Positions 48,001 to 57,637 of a DNA stretch of 64,000 nt are shown one piece after another. Position 1 is the first letter of the stretch; each line of letters begins with the position of its first letter. This DNA comes from Sipunculus nudus (lineage: Eukaryota > Annelida > Sipuncula > Golfingiida > Sipunculidae). Where the stretch lies: assembly GCA_026874595.1 (NCBI GenBank), contig CM049310.1, positions 22,358,058 to 22,422,057 on the forward strand, written 5' to 3'. The notes beneath the pieces are model-generated. The model was not told the origin of the DNA and made no database searches. It was given only the letters and a program-made list of their open reading frames with translations. Position numbers and translations under genes: made by a program.

Positions 48001-51000
48001 GGAGTTTGACAAATCAGGGATGACGTCAAGACATCAGGAATAGAACAGGTCGTCTGTGGTGACATTTTCATCCCACGCATGATGACCTGAGTCTCAAGTA
48101 TAAAAGTTAGGTCCCAGTTGGTGATAATGTAAAATTAATGGCAATTATCGCCTATATTCACCGGGCGTCTGATGCTGGAATTGACCTTGGTCGACTGTTC
48201 CGGTACCCGGGACACACCGTATCCTACCGTATTGAGAGCTGTCAAAGGGTGGCCTGAAGTGATTCATGTTATTGTTGAAGCTATAGAACAGGTCTGTTAT
48301 GTCTATTCGACCAGAAAATATCTCCCGCTGTAAACCTAATATTTACTTCTAAGTACTCTAAATATTCCGGTGGTGCGTCCATTTTGCTACATCCTGTACA
48401 CGGTATGTCCACCTCCGCGGACGTTGAGCGAACGTAAGCTACGGTCTACAAGTAGAAATCAATATATCAGGGTCGTTTCATCCCTATGTCTAACAGCACT
48501 GCATGCTCATATTACAAGGTAAGCGACATGCGGGCTGCGTGACTAATGAAGGATGGTGACATTTAAGACTGGACCCAGGGCTAAAGATTTACAAGGGTCA
48601 ACTTGATAATTGATCAAGCTGAAGTCCGATGGTTTTATATGACAGGGGTACTTTGATCTCTTACCAGGTTTAGCTGATTCTGCTAAATGTTCGTCGATAC
48701 CCATCATATCTTTCGTATCCAAATGTTGACATTTTTCATACTTGAAGCTGTTGGAACTGCTCTGGTATAAAGGACTTTTGGCATTATTTGTTGTATCTTA
48801 TTTCTAATATATTGACGGTTTATAAAATTGACTATAAAGCCAAATTATGAGGCGAGGCCGATGGGGAAAAACTAACCCATACAGTGTCAGTGAGTGACGC
48901 TATACTTAGGAAGCAACTTATAAACGACCAACTCACATTGGTAGTACAAGGAACTGACTTATTGAGCACAACAGAAGCACGGCCGCAGTGGTTGCCAAGG
49001 CAACGCTCGTCCGCCTTTGTGTCTGGGTGTTGTATTCCTCCTCTATGTTGCTTTCTTTGAAACTGAGGGTGAAAGGATGAAGCTTGACATTTTTCCTAAA
49101 ATGTACAAGAAACATCCCCTTTTAAACAACATGAGCATGTGAACCAAAAAAGTATAAATGCATTTAATAAGATGGAAGGTTGATTCAATTGCCATTCTTC
49201 CAGAGTCCGGTCTGTAACATTATAACTAAGCCTTTTTCACTTTTCCCTCGAATAAATTTTCCTCAATATTCCACGCGAGGCTTTTTCTTCATCTTGGGAG
49301 CCACAGGCTTGTTATTGTTGAAAAAAGCTGACGCATGTGAATGTTCTAATGAAAATGATGAATTATCAAATGTTCTTTGTGTAACTTATATGAGCCTCAA
49401 TTATTATCCAGTAGAGCCAGATATTTATAAATCATTGTACCGGACTTACATTCTGTCCTTATCAGCCAGCGCCTGGAGTAAACGTTCATGAGGATCAACC
49501 TCTCCGGATCGGCTTTTGTCTCTCAGGTTTCCTTCTGAATCCTGTATTTAATATATGTATATATTGGCTTTGAAATAATTTATACATATTGGAAATTTCA
49601 TATCACCAGGTACTTCACCTTCGATGGTGAACTAATGTTTGTATAAGGCCCTAGGCGCCATTTTACTGAAAGGAACAAGCTTAGGGTATAAGTACGACGG
49701 CTACTTTACTGTTTGCAGGCTGACTAAAGCGAACTTTAAAGTGGTACCTACAACCCCCTCATGACTAGATTCTCTCAGGTCAAACATAATGCATTTTTAT
49801 TTTTAAATCTAAAGATTCCTTTCATCCTAAAGCAAAGCCTTTCTGTATGAACTGCTGCAAATTTTGCAAAGATACAACAAATGCTGAACAAGTTATTGCC
49901 TGTAATCTTATTGTAAGGAGTGTCACAGCATGCCCGAAATCTGAATTAAATGTAAACAGGAAAGTATACCAAATGGGGGACACGTTCTTTTTTTTTAAGG
50001 GTTGTCAGTCTACCTACAGTCGGCACAAACGCGCTGATTAAGGGAGTACTGAGTCGTATTCATATTGAATATCTTACCTCATTCACCGGTTTAGACACGA
50101 TGGGGCTTTCATCAAGGGTTCCCTCTGGATACTATAATGAAAAGCAATGTGAAATAATTAATTCATAAAGCAAATGTACATGGCTATATATCACCGATTG
50201 ACGAATTGCATTATGAACAGTTCTTCAACAGTTCACCCATCATTTACGAGGCCACGTATACATAGATTGTCTGGCTGCCATAATCGGGTTATAACCTTGT
50301 TTCGTGACACTTAATCTTTCCTACATTACTTTTTTCATTTCAAATATTTTTTTTTCAAATATTTAACAAAAACGAACATCACATTCACATCAAAACGTGC
50401 AATGTATGTTACTTTATAATCTGTACTTGAATCGCAAGATCTGTGTTTGATATTTAATGACAAATTTTACAAAAGTGTATTTTTTTATATTACTGTGTGG
50501 CGCATGATGGTTAGAATGTAATCCCAATTGTACAGGATGGGACGAGCTGATTCAAAGAATTTGCTTGGCGGGATGGATGCGGGTTGACATAATAGTTGAT
50601 TAGTTATGTAGTTGTTTAAGTGCGATTGATGTAGAAAACTTATTAATCTAATGTGTATTATTTAATATTTAGAAAAAAAAATTTAATCTTATGTTAATGA
50701 TTTTATATATAGAGAATATTTTATGTATTCAATGTACAGATATTGGTCTGATTATACTGTGATACAAATTATACAGAGGAAAAGAAAACGTTTTAATCTT
50801 ATGTTAATGATTTTATATATAGAGTATATTTAATGTATTCAACGTACAGAAATTGGTCTGATTATACTGTGATACAAATTATACAGAGGAAAAGAAAACG
50901 TTTTAATCTTATGTTAATGATTTTATATATAGAGTATATTTAATGTATTCAATGAACAGATATTAGTCTGATTATATTGTGATACAAATGATACAGAGGA

Positions 51001-52125
51001 AAAGAAAAGTTTTAATCTTATGTTAATGATTTTATATATAGAGTATATTTTATGCATTCAATGAACAGAAATTGGTTTGATTATCCAGGGAAAAGAAAAC
51101 GTTTTAAACATATGTTAATGATTTTATATATAGACTATAATTAATGTATTCAACGTACAGAAATTTTATACCGTGATACACAGTGATACGGAGGAGAAGT
51201 ATCAGCATTGTGCATCACAGCAGGGGACAATGGTCTAATGCTGAAAATGTCACTTCAATCATAAGTTAATAACTAAAAATGACTATTTACTGTCACTCAG
51301 ACAAAATAAATATAAAACAATACACGTATATAATCATACTCTTACAGCTGACATTGCTTTAAATACATTTTAAGTGGCTAAAGAGTTTTTCTTTGATATG
51401 TTTATTATCCCTTGCTCATTACAGGATTTGTTGGTTGAAACTAAATCCTTAAAGTCATCTGTTTAGCATTAACCTTTTAACATTAGGTCGACTAGTCCGG
51501 TCGGGCCAGGGATAAGCTGTCCGATATTTTGTGTTGGTCGTCCGGTCCGGTAAATTGTGGACCGGACTGGTCCAAGCGGACCGCTCCGCGCCTAAAGTGT
51601 ATGAACATGATGGGATTATTATTGTTCTAAGTGCATGTTTTATATATATTGCATGCATTCTTGTTATATGTTTGGTCAAATTTGTTGCCTGATGATCTCC
51701 ATATACGTTCTAAATGACGTCTGTCTTGTTTCAGCTGTAGAAATTTATCAGGGAAACAGGGCACCTTTTTGCTGGATGATAACCTTCTCTGTATTACTTG
51801 GGCATGCATATCAACACACTCCTCAGAGACTTATCATATGATTCTGTCATTGAATTTATACCCTTGAATTCTATATTTAGCAAAGTATTTTGACATTCTA
51901 AAGGGTCTTTGGTGAATGCTTCTCTGTCAATATTTTTAAGTTTTTTTTTAAGCTTACTGTTTCAATGTCAACTTCAGGGTTTCTGGCCGAAAAAAAGCAG
52001 TAGACTGTTATAAAGAAATCAGGATTAGGTTTGCAAATCTGAATCTCACTACTATCACAAGTGGTGACGGAATCCATTGTATGACCACTTTTATACAGGG
52101 GTGTCCGCAGCCCGGGGTTTCATTG

Positions 52126-52190
<65 letters not shown>

Positions 52191-55100
52191 AAATTCATTT
52201 TTTTTTTATATTTCATGAGCACACAATGGCAAAACAGCATGTGGTATTTAGCATTATCATGGGAATTAATAATTCTTAATATTTTATTCTTTATTATAGT
52301 CATTTTCTGATAAAAAGATACACAATTAAAAAAGCAAAGACAGTACGTCACTTATCAGAATACTATCATCTTAAGAAAACATTCTATATCAAGTACACAA
52401 TTACATAAAACACAAACATAAATCCTGTCACTGGAAGTCCATAAAACATTTGAAGTGTGTGATACACTTTGAATGAATGTGTTTAATTGTAAAAATTCCT
52501 TTTTTCTTGGTGAAAAGGTCTGTGATTGAAGATTGTTTGGAGCAAAATGCACGTTACAGCTTTGCAGTTGCTGTTAGAGAGTCCAATTGAACATCATTTC
52601 AACAGTATGAATCGTTATGTTACTGCCCTGGTCTTGCGGGCATGTACCTGTGATAGGCCAGAGTGGCATTTAGCTGTGTCACCTCATCACATAATATTAA
52701 TTGGAAGAATGAACAGGGCTTCCTTCCACTCTCAGAAGCCAAACAAACAAATATTAATTAATTAGCCCAGGGGCATCTAGTTTAGGTTGATCTTTGACTT
52801 GAGCCAGCACAGGCAAATTAATCTAATTAGTATGCATGCATCCAAAGCTAAGTCTTGAGTCAAGTAGATTATAATCATTTTTATAATGCAATGTTCAATT
52901 GTACACCTCTATATTTGGTTCATTTGTTTTGATTGTTATGATTAAAATTTATGAATATTATTTTTAAATATTAAGAATTGATATTATCTTAAAAACTTTA
53001 AAAGCACTATAAAGAAGGCTTTCAAAGTTGCTATAAGGAGGTAGTTCAACCTTGAAAATCCATGAAGTGCCCACATTAGCCCTGGAAAACTTCCCATTTT
53101 ACAGAATATAGAGGTGCCCACATTAGCTAAACATAATAAAGAGAAGAAAAGCGGGACTGCCAAAGAATGCCCACTTTATAGAGGTGCCCACTAGGAGAGG
53201 TTCCACTGTAGATAAGAATACTATTCAGTTTGAACTAGCGATGGAAGTGAATATGGTCGCGTGGGTAAGTTGTACCTTACCGGTTTAGAGACCTTCTTCA
53301 CCAGGTACGTCTTCATCCCTGCCATTTTGATCGTGTCGTCCCTGGTTTCTCCGCCGCCAGGCTCAAGCTCAAACTCAGAATCCAGGAACTTGGCCGTGAC
53401 TTCAGATATATGTACCCTCCTGCAACGTAGACAGTTTAGAATGCAGAATGGAGACAGAGGCAAGATAAACACGATGTCAAACTCATGTTATTTTAAAATC
53501 TCACTAGGTTCAGGAGAACCTAACTTCAGCTGTTTTCCTTTATCAAATATTATTCAATTTGCATAAGATATTTGATCTTCGTTTGATCATATAGCGTATG
53601 GAAGTTTCTTTTGAAATCTTAGCTTATAAAATATTCTTTAAATTAGGAATGTTTTCATTTTTCATGTTTCATGTAATTATGAATTGATATGGTAACTGTA
53701 CATACTATGCAGGAAATTAAACAGCATAAATGAAGTCAATATTGACATAGACGTTCATTTTTTTTTATTTAAAGTTAGTACGACTGAATGTTCAATAAAT
53801 GGTATGTTATCATATAAACTATTACTGACCCCGGCAGTCCCCCACTCTCCATATGATTGGCTAACGTGACCTCTTTGCCCAGTACGTCATACTGCCACCT
53901 GTGTTGTCCTAAAACTCCGCCCAGGACGGGCCCGGTGTGAATCCCCACTCTCATGTTAACTCCACTCTTGGTATTCTCGCGAACATAACTGTTTGAAAAA
54001 ATAATATAATCAGTCATAATCTAATTCATCTGATATATAAATCTTTAACAAACTGCTATCAGACGGAGTACGTTGCGATGATAAAATGCAATACTTCTTC
54101 ATTAATGTTTGGTATATAATCTATGTGACAGGTGTGTTCAGTTTAAGCTTTCTCTTGTTTTCGTCAGATTATGAAATTAAAATTGCAGATCGAAGTGGAA
54201 TATATAGAACGCGAGTTCAAGCGAAATGTTACATGTCAACTCCGACCATGGACTGCCTGTATATGAGCATATCGCAATATGTTTAATTTGTTATTTTTTC
54301 CTTAATTAATTACGATAATTATAACGTTATTATAATGAATCTTCTAGATTGGTAAATTTTCATCTTTCAGTGCTTCCTCATTAACTGTACAATACCTGAT
54401 TTGTTTATTTCAAAATCAAAAGCTTCAGTCTTAAAACTCAAATTAAATGCCTCAGTCGTAATCTCACTCACGGGCATGGACTGACTGAAGATGTTTTAAG
54501 CCCTCAGAGTGCTCCAGTTAGAAGGGTCTTAGATCCATTCCCTGGGCGCTCCCTAGGCGTCGAATTTTAATTGGAGCCATAGACCCAGGTGCAACCAAGC
54601 CAAGCAGGGATCCATTTCAGCCGCCAGCGTGCCCAGGGGTGCAAGCAAGAGAAGGCGTTGAGGAGACCAGAGAGCAACCTCTCGGGCATTGTTTATTGAG
54701 TGTAATTAAGATGCTAGTAATCATGCAGGATTTGGTATTAGTGTTCAGAAAGTTGTTGGTCATCCCCACCGGAATGGTTATATAGGATTATGAACGTTAC
54801 CTGATTGCTTCCACCATAGCGAGTCCCATGTGGATACTGAGGACGGCGTGGTCCGGGCGTGGATCTGGACACCCACAGATACAGTAATAACAGTCACCCA
54901 GGATCTTTATACGCAGCTGGTGATACTTCTGCAAACGTTACAGAAAAAAATATATAATTCTCAGGATTTTATCGTTTCCGATATCATAGCGTTCTACGGA
55001 CTTTTGAATCTTTTTCAATTATGTACCCTTTTCCATAAGAAGGTAGAAATTAATGTTATACATGTATAAACTAAACTGTTAATAACTCGTTTTTATTACA

Positions 55101-57637
55101 AAGTTAAAAAACCTGAAGTGATAAAAATTACGGATTCATGATTTTGTTCATAAAATTCAAGCGAACAGTTAACAAAATCGTTGGTTCTTGATAATACCTG
55201 CTAATGAAAATCGGGATTAAACAAGAGTTAAAGCAAGGAGACTCACGCTTGCGAGTTTGTCAAATGTGGCGAAGAGGTCGTTTAGAATCCGAACCAGTTC
55301 GGACGCCGTGACACTTGACGACAATGCAGTGAAGCCGACGATGTCCGCGAACAGAATACTTCAGCACAAAAATAATATTATCATGATTAAATGAGCAGAA
55401 GATAAAAAAAATGAGAACTATTTGTCAATACCAGGAATGTAAGGTGATATAAAATAGCTATAAACAAAGAAACTGGGGAGAGTAACGTGATTAATAAAGC
55501 TGTTAAGACAGAAATTACATTAACTGATTCCATTTTTGACACTTTAATGTGAAACACATGAGGTCTACGCTTGCTAGTGTTACAGCAAAGAGAAACATGG
55601 TTTTTGTGACAAATGACCATGATATCTTAGGATGATAGGTGATCAGTTTAAAAAAAAATCAACGTAATTTTTCATAGATGTTTGTTTTGTTGCGTCAAAC
55701 ATCAATCCGGTGGCTTGTATTACATCAAGCTCCCCGTCAAACAGCTCGTCCACCCGTCTGAATATTAATTTTGTAGCCAAAACTGGCCAGACAAAACTTA
55801 CACCAACTACAGAGAGAGGGAAACGCGTAATCTTAGAACCGTACCTGGTTATGGAAAAATATATAACTCAAGTTACGGCCATGTTGTTGTATATATTTAT
55901 GGTTCGTGGCGTCTCTCTATATAGCTAGTTACCATTGTTTACTCTTCAGGGGAGGTGCAATAACGTATATGTGTGAGTAAAGCACGTGCAATAGACGAGT
56001 TAAAAGCATCACTGTATAAAATGGTCGCCATTTCTTAATAATTATTTTAGTAAGCCTTAGGGTTGCATTCTTTGTACGTGATGTCCTAATATGACGTCAT
56101 CACTGCTGTTTGCCATGTTCATTTCATGTGGATTGCAGAAAGATTTTGATTGTTGACTTCCCTCTCTTAGTCTGTGTAAATTGATTGTAGGAAAATCCAG
56201 TCAAGTAAGTTAGTGTATTAAACTTTGTGCAGAAATATTTGGGCTAGTTTGCCCACAAATATAATTTCTGCGCAAAACTTAAACAAAACTAATTAACTCT
56301 GCCTGGCCACTGGTTTGTCCTGTAAACATTTGCTCTATATGCCTTTCCGTGACTTTGTAATGTCTGGTGTAATAATTATAACTGAAGTATTCCAAATGCG
56401 GGTATTTGACTTGTTCATAATGCTGTCATTGTCGCATCATCGCATTCATTTACTCTGTATTATCCCACAGGTTTGGTATTTAAAATACAATAAAATATGC
56501 ATGGCGATGGTCTAGTACGTAATGCATTTATTAGCAGATAAAGCTTTTACAAAACGGTATCGCCGGAGGATAACGAATACAATATCACTGAATGAGTTTA
56601 TGTATTTTTTAATGTAAATTTAATACGCAACAATTTAATTTCATTGTTTCTTGATATATTAAATAATTATCTTAATTATTTCACATTACCTCAGTTAAAT
56701 ATTTACCCTGTCTATGTTGCACGACAGATTGGACTTCTCGTGGAAATATTCATATTTCTTACAGTCTGAATCATCAGTGGGCCCCCATTGAAAATTGGCG
56801 ACTATTCTCTTAAAATTAAATATTATCACACAATTTTATACTGAAGCTGATGACGAAGCAACGCGCTTAATATCAGATGTAAAACTACATAATAAAATAT
56901 ATTTTGCACCTCCTGTATCATCTGAATCTTTTTGATAAGTGACATGATATTTCTCATGGGTGAGCAGCCTCACTTTCACAATCAATTTTTTTAGAATATC
57001 TATGGCACTCGCCAACCAATCACCAGCTATTAAATGAAGTTGTTTCAGCATGTGACCAGTAACCATTGCCTTCATCACATTGGTAGGGATGTTGTTAAAG
57101 TAGAATGTTTCTGAGATATTGACTTTAATGAACTACTAAAATATTTTACAAAGGTATGGTTTTGGCTTTATTCTAGTTAATTGGGCCTATGCCACTTTCT
57201 TTCATTACAGCTTACTTTCTGGAACTGATATGTGAGTGTAAGAAGAGATCAACACATTTCAATGCATGCTTTAGCAACAGAAGCCCCATTATGTAAATAA
57301 AGGATTTAATCTGCTATCAAAATATACGTCTATATTGGTTTACTAGCAAACTTTCCGAGTCGCACAAATATAATTCCAATAGAAATCCCTTATACTGGTC
57401 TCTCCTTCTCTCTCTCTCTCTCTGAAAGCACAAGTCAGGATTATCGACACTAGTGAAAATTACAAGTCATGAAGCAGCAGTTAAATTTCACATAAAAAAT
57501 TAAGAAAGTTTTTTTTACCTTACGTTTTCGTGTCTGTTCATATAAATCTTTCGAAACTGTCCAGTAATTTCCAAGCCCAGGTCTTTTATCATTTCCGTTG
57601 CTACATGGCGAGGCAGTACGGATAAAAGCAGGCCCTC
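33137..57637 (-). CDS. ADCY3: Adenylyl cyclase type 3-like, 3' part of gene (17 exons, 5' end missing)
   Basis: This is a membrane enzyme that converts ATP to cyclic AMP, normally under G-protein control. Seventeen exons with GT/AG borders and compatible phases join to 774 codons plus TGA. C1 spans about residues 35-216 ([10 protein letters not shown] and GDCYYC carry the two metal aspartates; MRVGIHTG the arginine). Six hydrophobic helices lie at about 290-505. C2 spans 559-770 ([10 protein letters not shown] lysine, [15 protein letters not shown] Asp/Asn/Arg, VKGKG lysine). Type 3 is preferred because [35 protein letters not shown] and RWRHLADL resemble vertebrate ADCY3 as I recall it. Vertebrate ADCY3 is about 1,144 residues, so roughly the first 300-370 are missing here; no N-terminal exon was recognised up to base 64,000. 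Residues in C1 that normally read DVWS read DVLG. The family assignment is firm; the subtype is likely. Confidence 0.93.
34514..34585 (-). tRNA. tRNA-like sequence, left arm (mirror copy)
   Basis: An exact reverse-complement copy of the unit in the right arm, with the same internal A and B boxes and the same three stem mismatches. Its T5 stretch is at 34,502-34,506. The two units are head-to-head, transcribing away from the central spacer. Confidence 0.5.
34781..34852 (+). tRNA. tRNA-like sequence, right arm (pseudo-tRNA or SINE head)
   Basis: 72 nt that fold as a cloverleaf: D arm GCTC/GAGC, T arm ATGGG/CCCAT, A-box-like TTAGCTCAGTGG and B box GGTTCGATTCC. TTTTT follows at 34,860-34,864. 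The nominal anticodon is GGC. Against a working tRNA: position 33 is C instead of T, the anticodon stem has mismatches at 27-43 and 28-42, and 1-72 is T-T. A Pol III-transcribable tRNA-derived SINE head or pseudogene is more likely than a decoding tRNA. Confidence 0.5.
37096..37137 (-). pseudogene. Relic of cyclase exon 16
   Basis: About 42 bp resembling exon 16 in the same orientation. Translated on the minus strand it reads [11 protein letters not shown], matching [10 protein letters not shown] of the true exon. It lies just left of the long ATT array whose other edge abuts the real exon. The YDIW part is absent and no donor follows in place, so it is not a usable alternative exon. It probably arose by local duplication or repeat slippage in the intron. 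Confidence 0.7.
37170..37560. repeat. Long (ATT)n / (TTA)n imperfect microsatellite
   Basis: About 390 bp almost wholly built from ATT/TTA triplets with interspersed C and G. It sits in the last cyclase intron, beside exon 16. All long open frames over it (poly Ile/Leu on plus, Asn-rich on minus) are artefacts of the triplet repeat. Confidence 0.95.
37575..37699 (-). CDS. ADCY3: Cyclase exon 16 (C2 catalytic Asp, Asn, Arg)
   Basis: 125 nt, acceptor atgacag, donor gtatga. It encodes [35 protein letters not shown] and KIQ. Asp of YDIW, Asn of NVAS and Arg of SRM are the C2 substrate-binding and catalytic residues. Its donor lies about 15 bp from a 390-bp ATT array, and a relic of the exon lies on the far side of that array. 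Confidence 0.96.
38028..38148 (-). CDS. ADCY3: Cyclase exon 15 (C2)
   Basis: 121 nt, acceptor gtttcag, donor gtgagg. It encodes [19 protein letters not shown], then [13 protein letters not shown]. The RW.HLADL motif matches ADCY3. The last base begins the Gly codon completed in exon 16. Confidence 0.95.
38690..40310 (+). repeat. Tandem array, ~158-bp monomer
   Basis: The anchor motif ACCTAATTTCAGGTTTCC recurs at about 38,718, 38,849, 39,029, 39,179, 39,335, 39,493, 39,616, 39,771, 39,929, 40,087 and 40,245. Most spacings are 155-158 bp; early copies are irregular (123-180). Each unit also has a TTCTAGGCCTAATGGATAC block. Copies are diverged, and the right half is more regular than the left. 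Confidence 0.9.
40375..40405 (+). other. Terminal hairpin of the pearl-like element
   Basis: 13-bp stem with one mismatch (TAGCTCAGATGAC / GTCAGCTGAGCTA) and a TTACA loop, a few bases from the apparent right end. A subterminal 3' hairpin is typical of Helitron/Helentron elements. Confidence 0.7.
40734..40979 (-). CDS. ADCY3: Cyclase exon 14 (C2 core, adenine-contact Lys)
   Basis: 246 nt, 82 codons, acceptor atttcag, donor gttagc. It encodes [20 protein letters not shown], then [18 protein letters not shown] and [15 protein letters not shown]. The Lys of IKT contacts the adenine ring in C2. ELYSQSYDE with NNGLEC is the strongest type 3 signature in the gene. Confidence 0.96.
41335..41493 (-). 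CDS. ADCY3: Cyclase exon 13 (lead-in to C2)
   Basis: 159 nt, 53 codons, phase 0 at both ends, acceptor ttcgcag, donor gtaaga. It encodes the helical connector [16 protein letters not shown] and then [19 protein letters not shown], the conserved N-x-LP-x-HVA element before C2. Confidence 0.94.
41570..41858. mobile_element. MITE with ATGGTTCTCAGGCAC inverted ends
   Basis: GGATGGTTCTCAGGCAC at the left and GTGCCTGAGAACCATACC at the right are inverted repeats about 289 bp apart. A CCGCCCGCGTCAATTTTAAC block and a 16-base C run follow the left end. It lies in the intron between cyclase exons 12 and 13. Partial relatives lie at 2,812-2,855 (inverted) and 3,556-3,600. Confidence 0.75.
42041..42086. 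repeat. (TA)n microsatellite in cyclase intron
   Basis: About 46 bp between exons 12 and 13. Confidence 0.95.
42310..42400 (-). CDS. ADCY3: Cyclase exon 12 (membrane helix 12)
   Basis: 91 nt, acceptor catacag, donor gtaagt. The first base completes Ser, then [20 protein letters not shown] and [10 protein letters not shown], the last membrane helix. Phase with exon 11 matches exactly. Confidence 0.88.
42958..43214 (-). CDS. ADCY3: Cyclase exon 11 (extracellular loop, helices 10-11)
   Basis: 257 nt, acceptor tccgcag, donor gtatca. It starts with a polar Cys-containing loop ([14 protein letters not shown] ... EMCEHP), then two hydrophobic helices ([15 protein letters not shown] and [20 protein letters not shown]). 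No N-X-S/T glycosylation sequon is seen in the loop encoded here. Confidence 0.92.
43577..43693 (-). CDS. ADCY3: Cyclase exon 10 (membrane helix 9)
   Basis: 117 nt, 39 codons, phase 0 at both ends, acceptor ttgtcag, donor gtatgt. It encodes [19 protein letters not shown], then [20 protein letters not shown]. The RNTW motif before the helix resembles ADCY3 (RNTWA). Confidence 0.92.
43984..44290 (+). repeat. Degenerate CTGT/CTCT polypyrimidine repeat
   Basis: Pyrimidine-rich simple sequence with repeated CTGTCT, TCTCTC, CACGTCAGCCTG and CTATCTTTC units. It lies in the intron between cyclase exons 9 and 10. The Leu/Ser/Cys-rich frames over it are artefacts. Confidence 0.75.
44338..44425 (-). 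CDS. ADCY3: Cyclase exon 9 (membrane helix 8)
   Basis: 88 nt, acceptor atttcag, donor gtaggt, ends in phase 0. It encodes [20 protein letters not shown] and MAVAPVFPR, a single membrane helix. VGEVLL and the FPR end match the equivalent ADCY3 helix as I recall it. Confidence 0.9.
45770..46690 (+). repeat. Diverged direct duplication (~250 bp, two copies)
   Basis: 45,770-46,020 and 46,430-46,690 share, in the same order, CCAGAATCT, a TTCATGT block, GTCATG-TTCAG-AACACG-GTTCACC, a GACAAAGGAAT block and ATATT-TGGTGATTC..TTACCTCCAAAA. They are about 640 bp apart in the intron between cyclase exons 8 and 9. No coding capacity is seen. Confidence 0.75.
48937..49095 (-). CDS. ADCY3: Cyclase exon 8 (linker and membrane helix 7)
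   Basis: 159 nt, acceptor ttttag, donor gtgagt. It encodes [19 protein letters not shown] followed by a hydrophobic helix ([20 protein letters not shown]), the first of the second six-helix bundle. The FKE/EEEY stretch corresponds to the conserved pre-helix segment of animal cyclases. Confidence 0.9.
49450..49541 (-). CDS. ADCY3: Cyclase exon 7 (C1b linker)
   Basis: 92 nt, acceptor aatacag, donor gtaagt. It encodes [16 protein letters not shown], then [13 protein letters not shown], a charged helical linker before the second membrane bundle. The two leftover bases join the first base of exon 8 to make Met. Confidence 0.82.
50078..50131 (-). CDS. ADCY3: Cyclase exon 6 (short C1b linker exon)
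   Basis: 54 nt, exactly 18 codons, phase 0 at both ends, acceptor attatag, donor gtaaga. It encodes an acidic, low-complexity linker ([18 protein letters not shown]). It is inferred from splice sites and frame, since this linker is poorly conserved. Because it is in phase it could be skipped without a frameshift. Confidence 0.7.
50680..51190. repeat. Minisatellite, ~110-bp monomer, about 5 copies
   Basis: CTTATGTTAATGATTTTATA recurs at about 50,686, 50,795, 50,905 and 51,015, and in a variant form near 51,108. Each unit continues ATATAGAGTATATT..GTATTCAA..ACAGA..TTGGTCTGATTATA and ATACAGAGGAAAAGAAAA. The last unit is shorter and diverged. It lies in the intron between cyclase exons 5 and 6. 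Confidence 0.9.
52129..52187. repeat. (TA)n microsatellite in cyclase intron
   Basis: About 59 bp between exons 5 and 6, ending in a TATGTATA variant. Confidence 0.95.
53150..53208. mobile_element. Single terminus of a Tigger-like element
   Basis: It ends GAGAGGTTCCACTG followed by TA, the mirror of a CAGTGGAACCTCTC start, and is preceded by repeated GAGGTGCCCACTTTATAGAG-like units back to about 53,060. The opposite terminus is not evident. It lies in the intron between cyclase exons 5 and 6. Confidence 0.5.
53281..53419 (-). CDS. ADCY3: Cyclase exon 5 (end of C1)
   Basis: 139 nt, acceptor gttgcag, donor gtaagg. The first base completes Gly, giving [14 protein letters not shown], then [13 protein letters not shown] and [12 protein letters not shown], the usual end of C1. 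The exon ends in phase 0. Confidence 0.93.
53830..53988 (-). CDS. ADCY3: Cyclase exon 4 (C1 core)
   Basis: 159 nt, acceptor caaacag, donor gtcagt. It encodes [19 protein letters not shown], then [13 protein letters not shown] and [12 protein letters not shown]. The catalytic Arg of MRVG is present. The usual WS after YDV is replaced by LG at 53,877-53,882. Confidence 0.94.
54801..54928 (-). CDS. ADCY3: Cyclase exon 3 (C1, second metal-binding Asp)
   Basis: 128 nt, acceptor tttgcag, donor gtaacg. It encodes [19 protein letters not shown] and continues to [18 protein letters not shown]. The Asp of GDCYYC is the second metal ligand. The YYCICG signature followed by GLAMVEAIS favours the type 3 subfamily. 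Confidence 0.94.
55247..55358 (-). CDS. ADCY3: Cyclase exon 2 (C1, first metal-binding Asp)
   Basis: 112 nt, ending in phase 0 at donor gtgagt. It encodes [14 protein letters not shown] and [13 protein letters not shown]. The Asp in FADI is the first catalytic metal ligand of class III cyclases. The acceptor (gctgaag) has a weak pyrimidine tract but is the only one that keeps the frame. Confidence 0.93.
56215..56292. repeat. Imperfect palindrome (hairpin-forming)
   Basis: AACTTTGTGCAGAAATATTT-GGGC and GCCC-ACAAATATAATTTCTG-CGCAAAACTT pair around a TAGTTT centre with small bulges. It lies in the first cyclase intron of the window. It may be a small fold-back MITE. Confidence 0.6.
57395..57423 (+). 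repeat. (CT)n microsatellite
   Basis: Short CT/TC run in the first cyclase intron, about 95 bp from exon 1's donor. Confidence 0.8.
57519..57637 (-). CDS. ADCY3: Cyclase exon 1 of window (lead-in to C1)
   Basis: 119 nt, residues 1-39 plus two bases. Acceptor tttcag, donor gtaaaa. It encodes the helical signalling segment and start of C1 ([14 protein letters not shown] ... NRHENV). The split Ser codon joins directly to ILFADI of the next exon. It starts in phase 0, so a further upstream coding exon is required. Confidence 0.92.

Noticed and set aside
56836-57078. 80-codon minus frame in the first cyclase intron
   Set aside because: No resemblance to any cyclase segment, and exons 1 and 2 join exactly in phase without it. 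It could be a repeat remnant, but no family was recognised.
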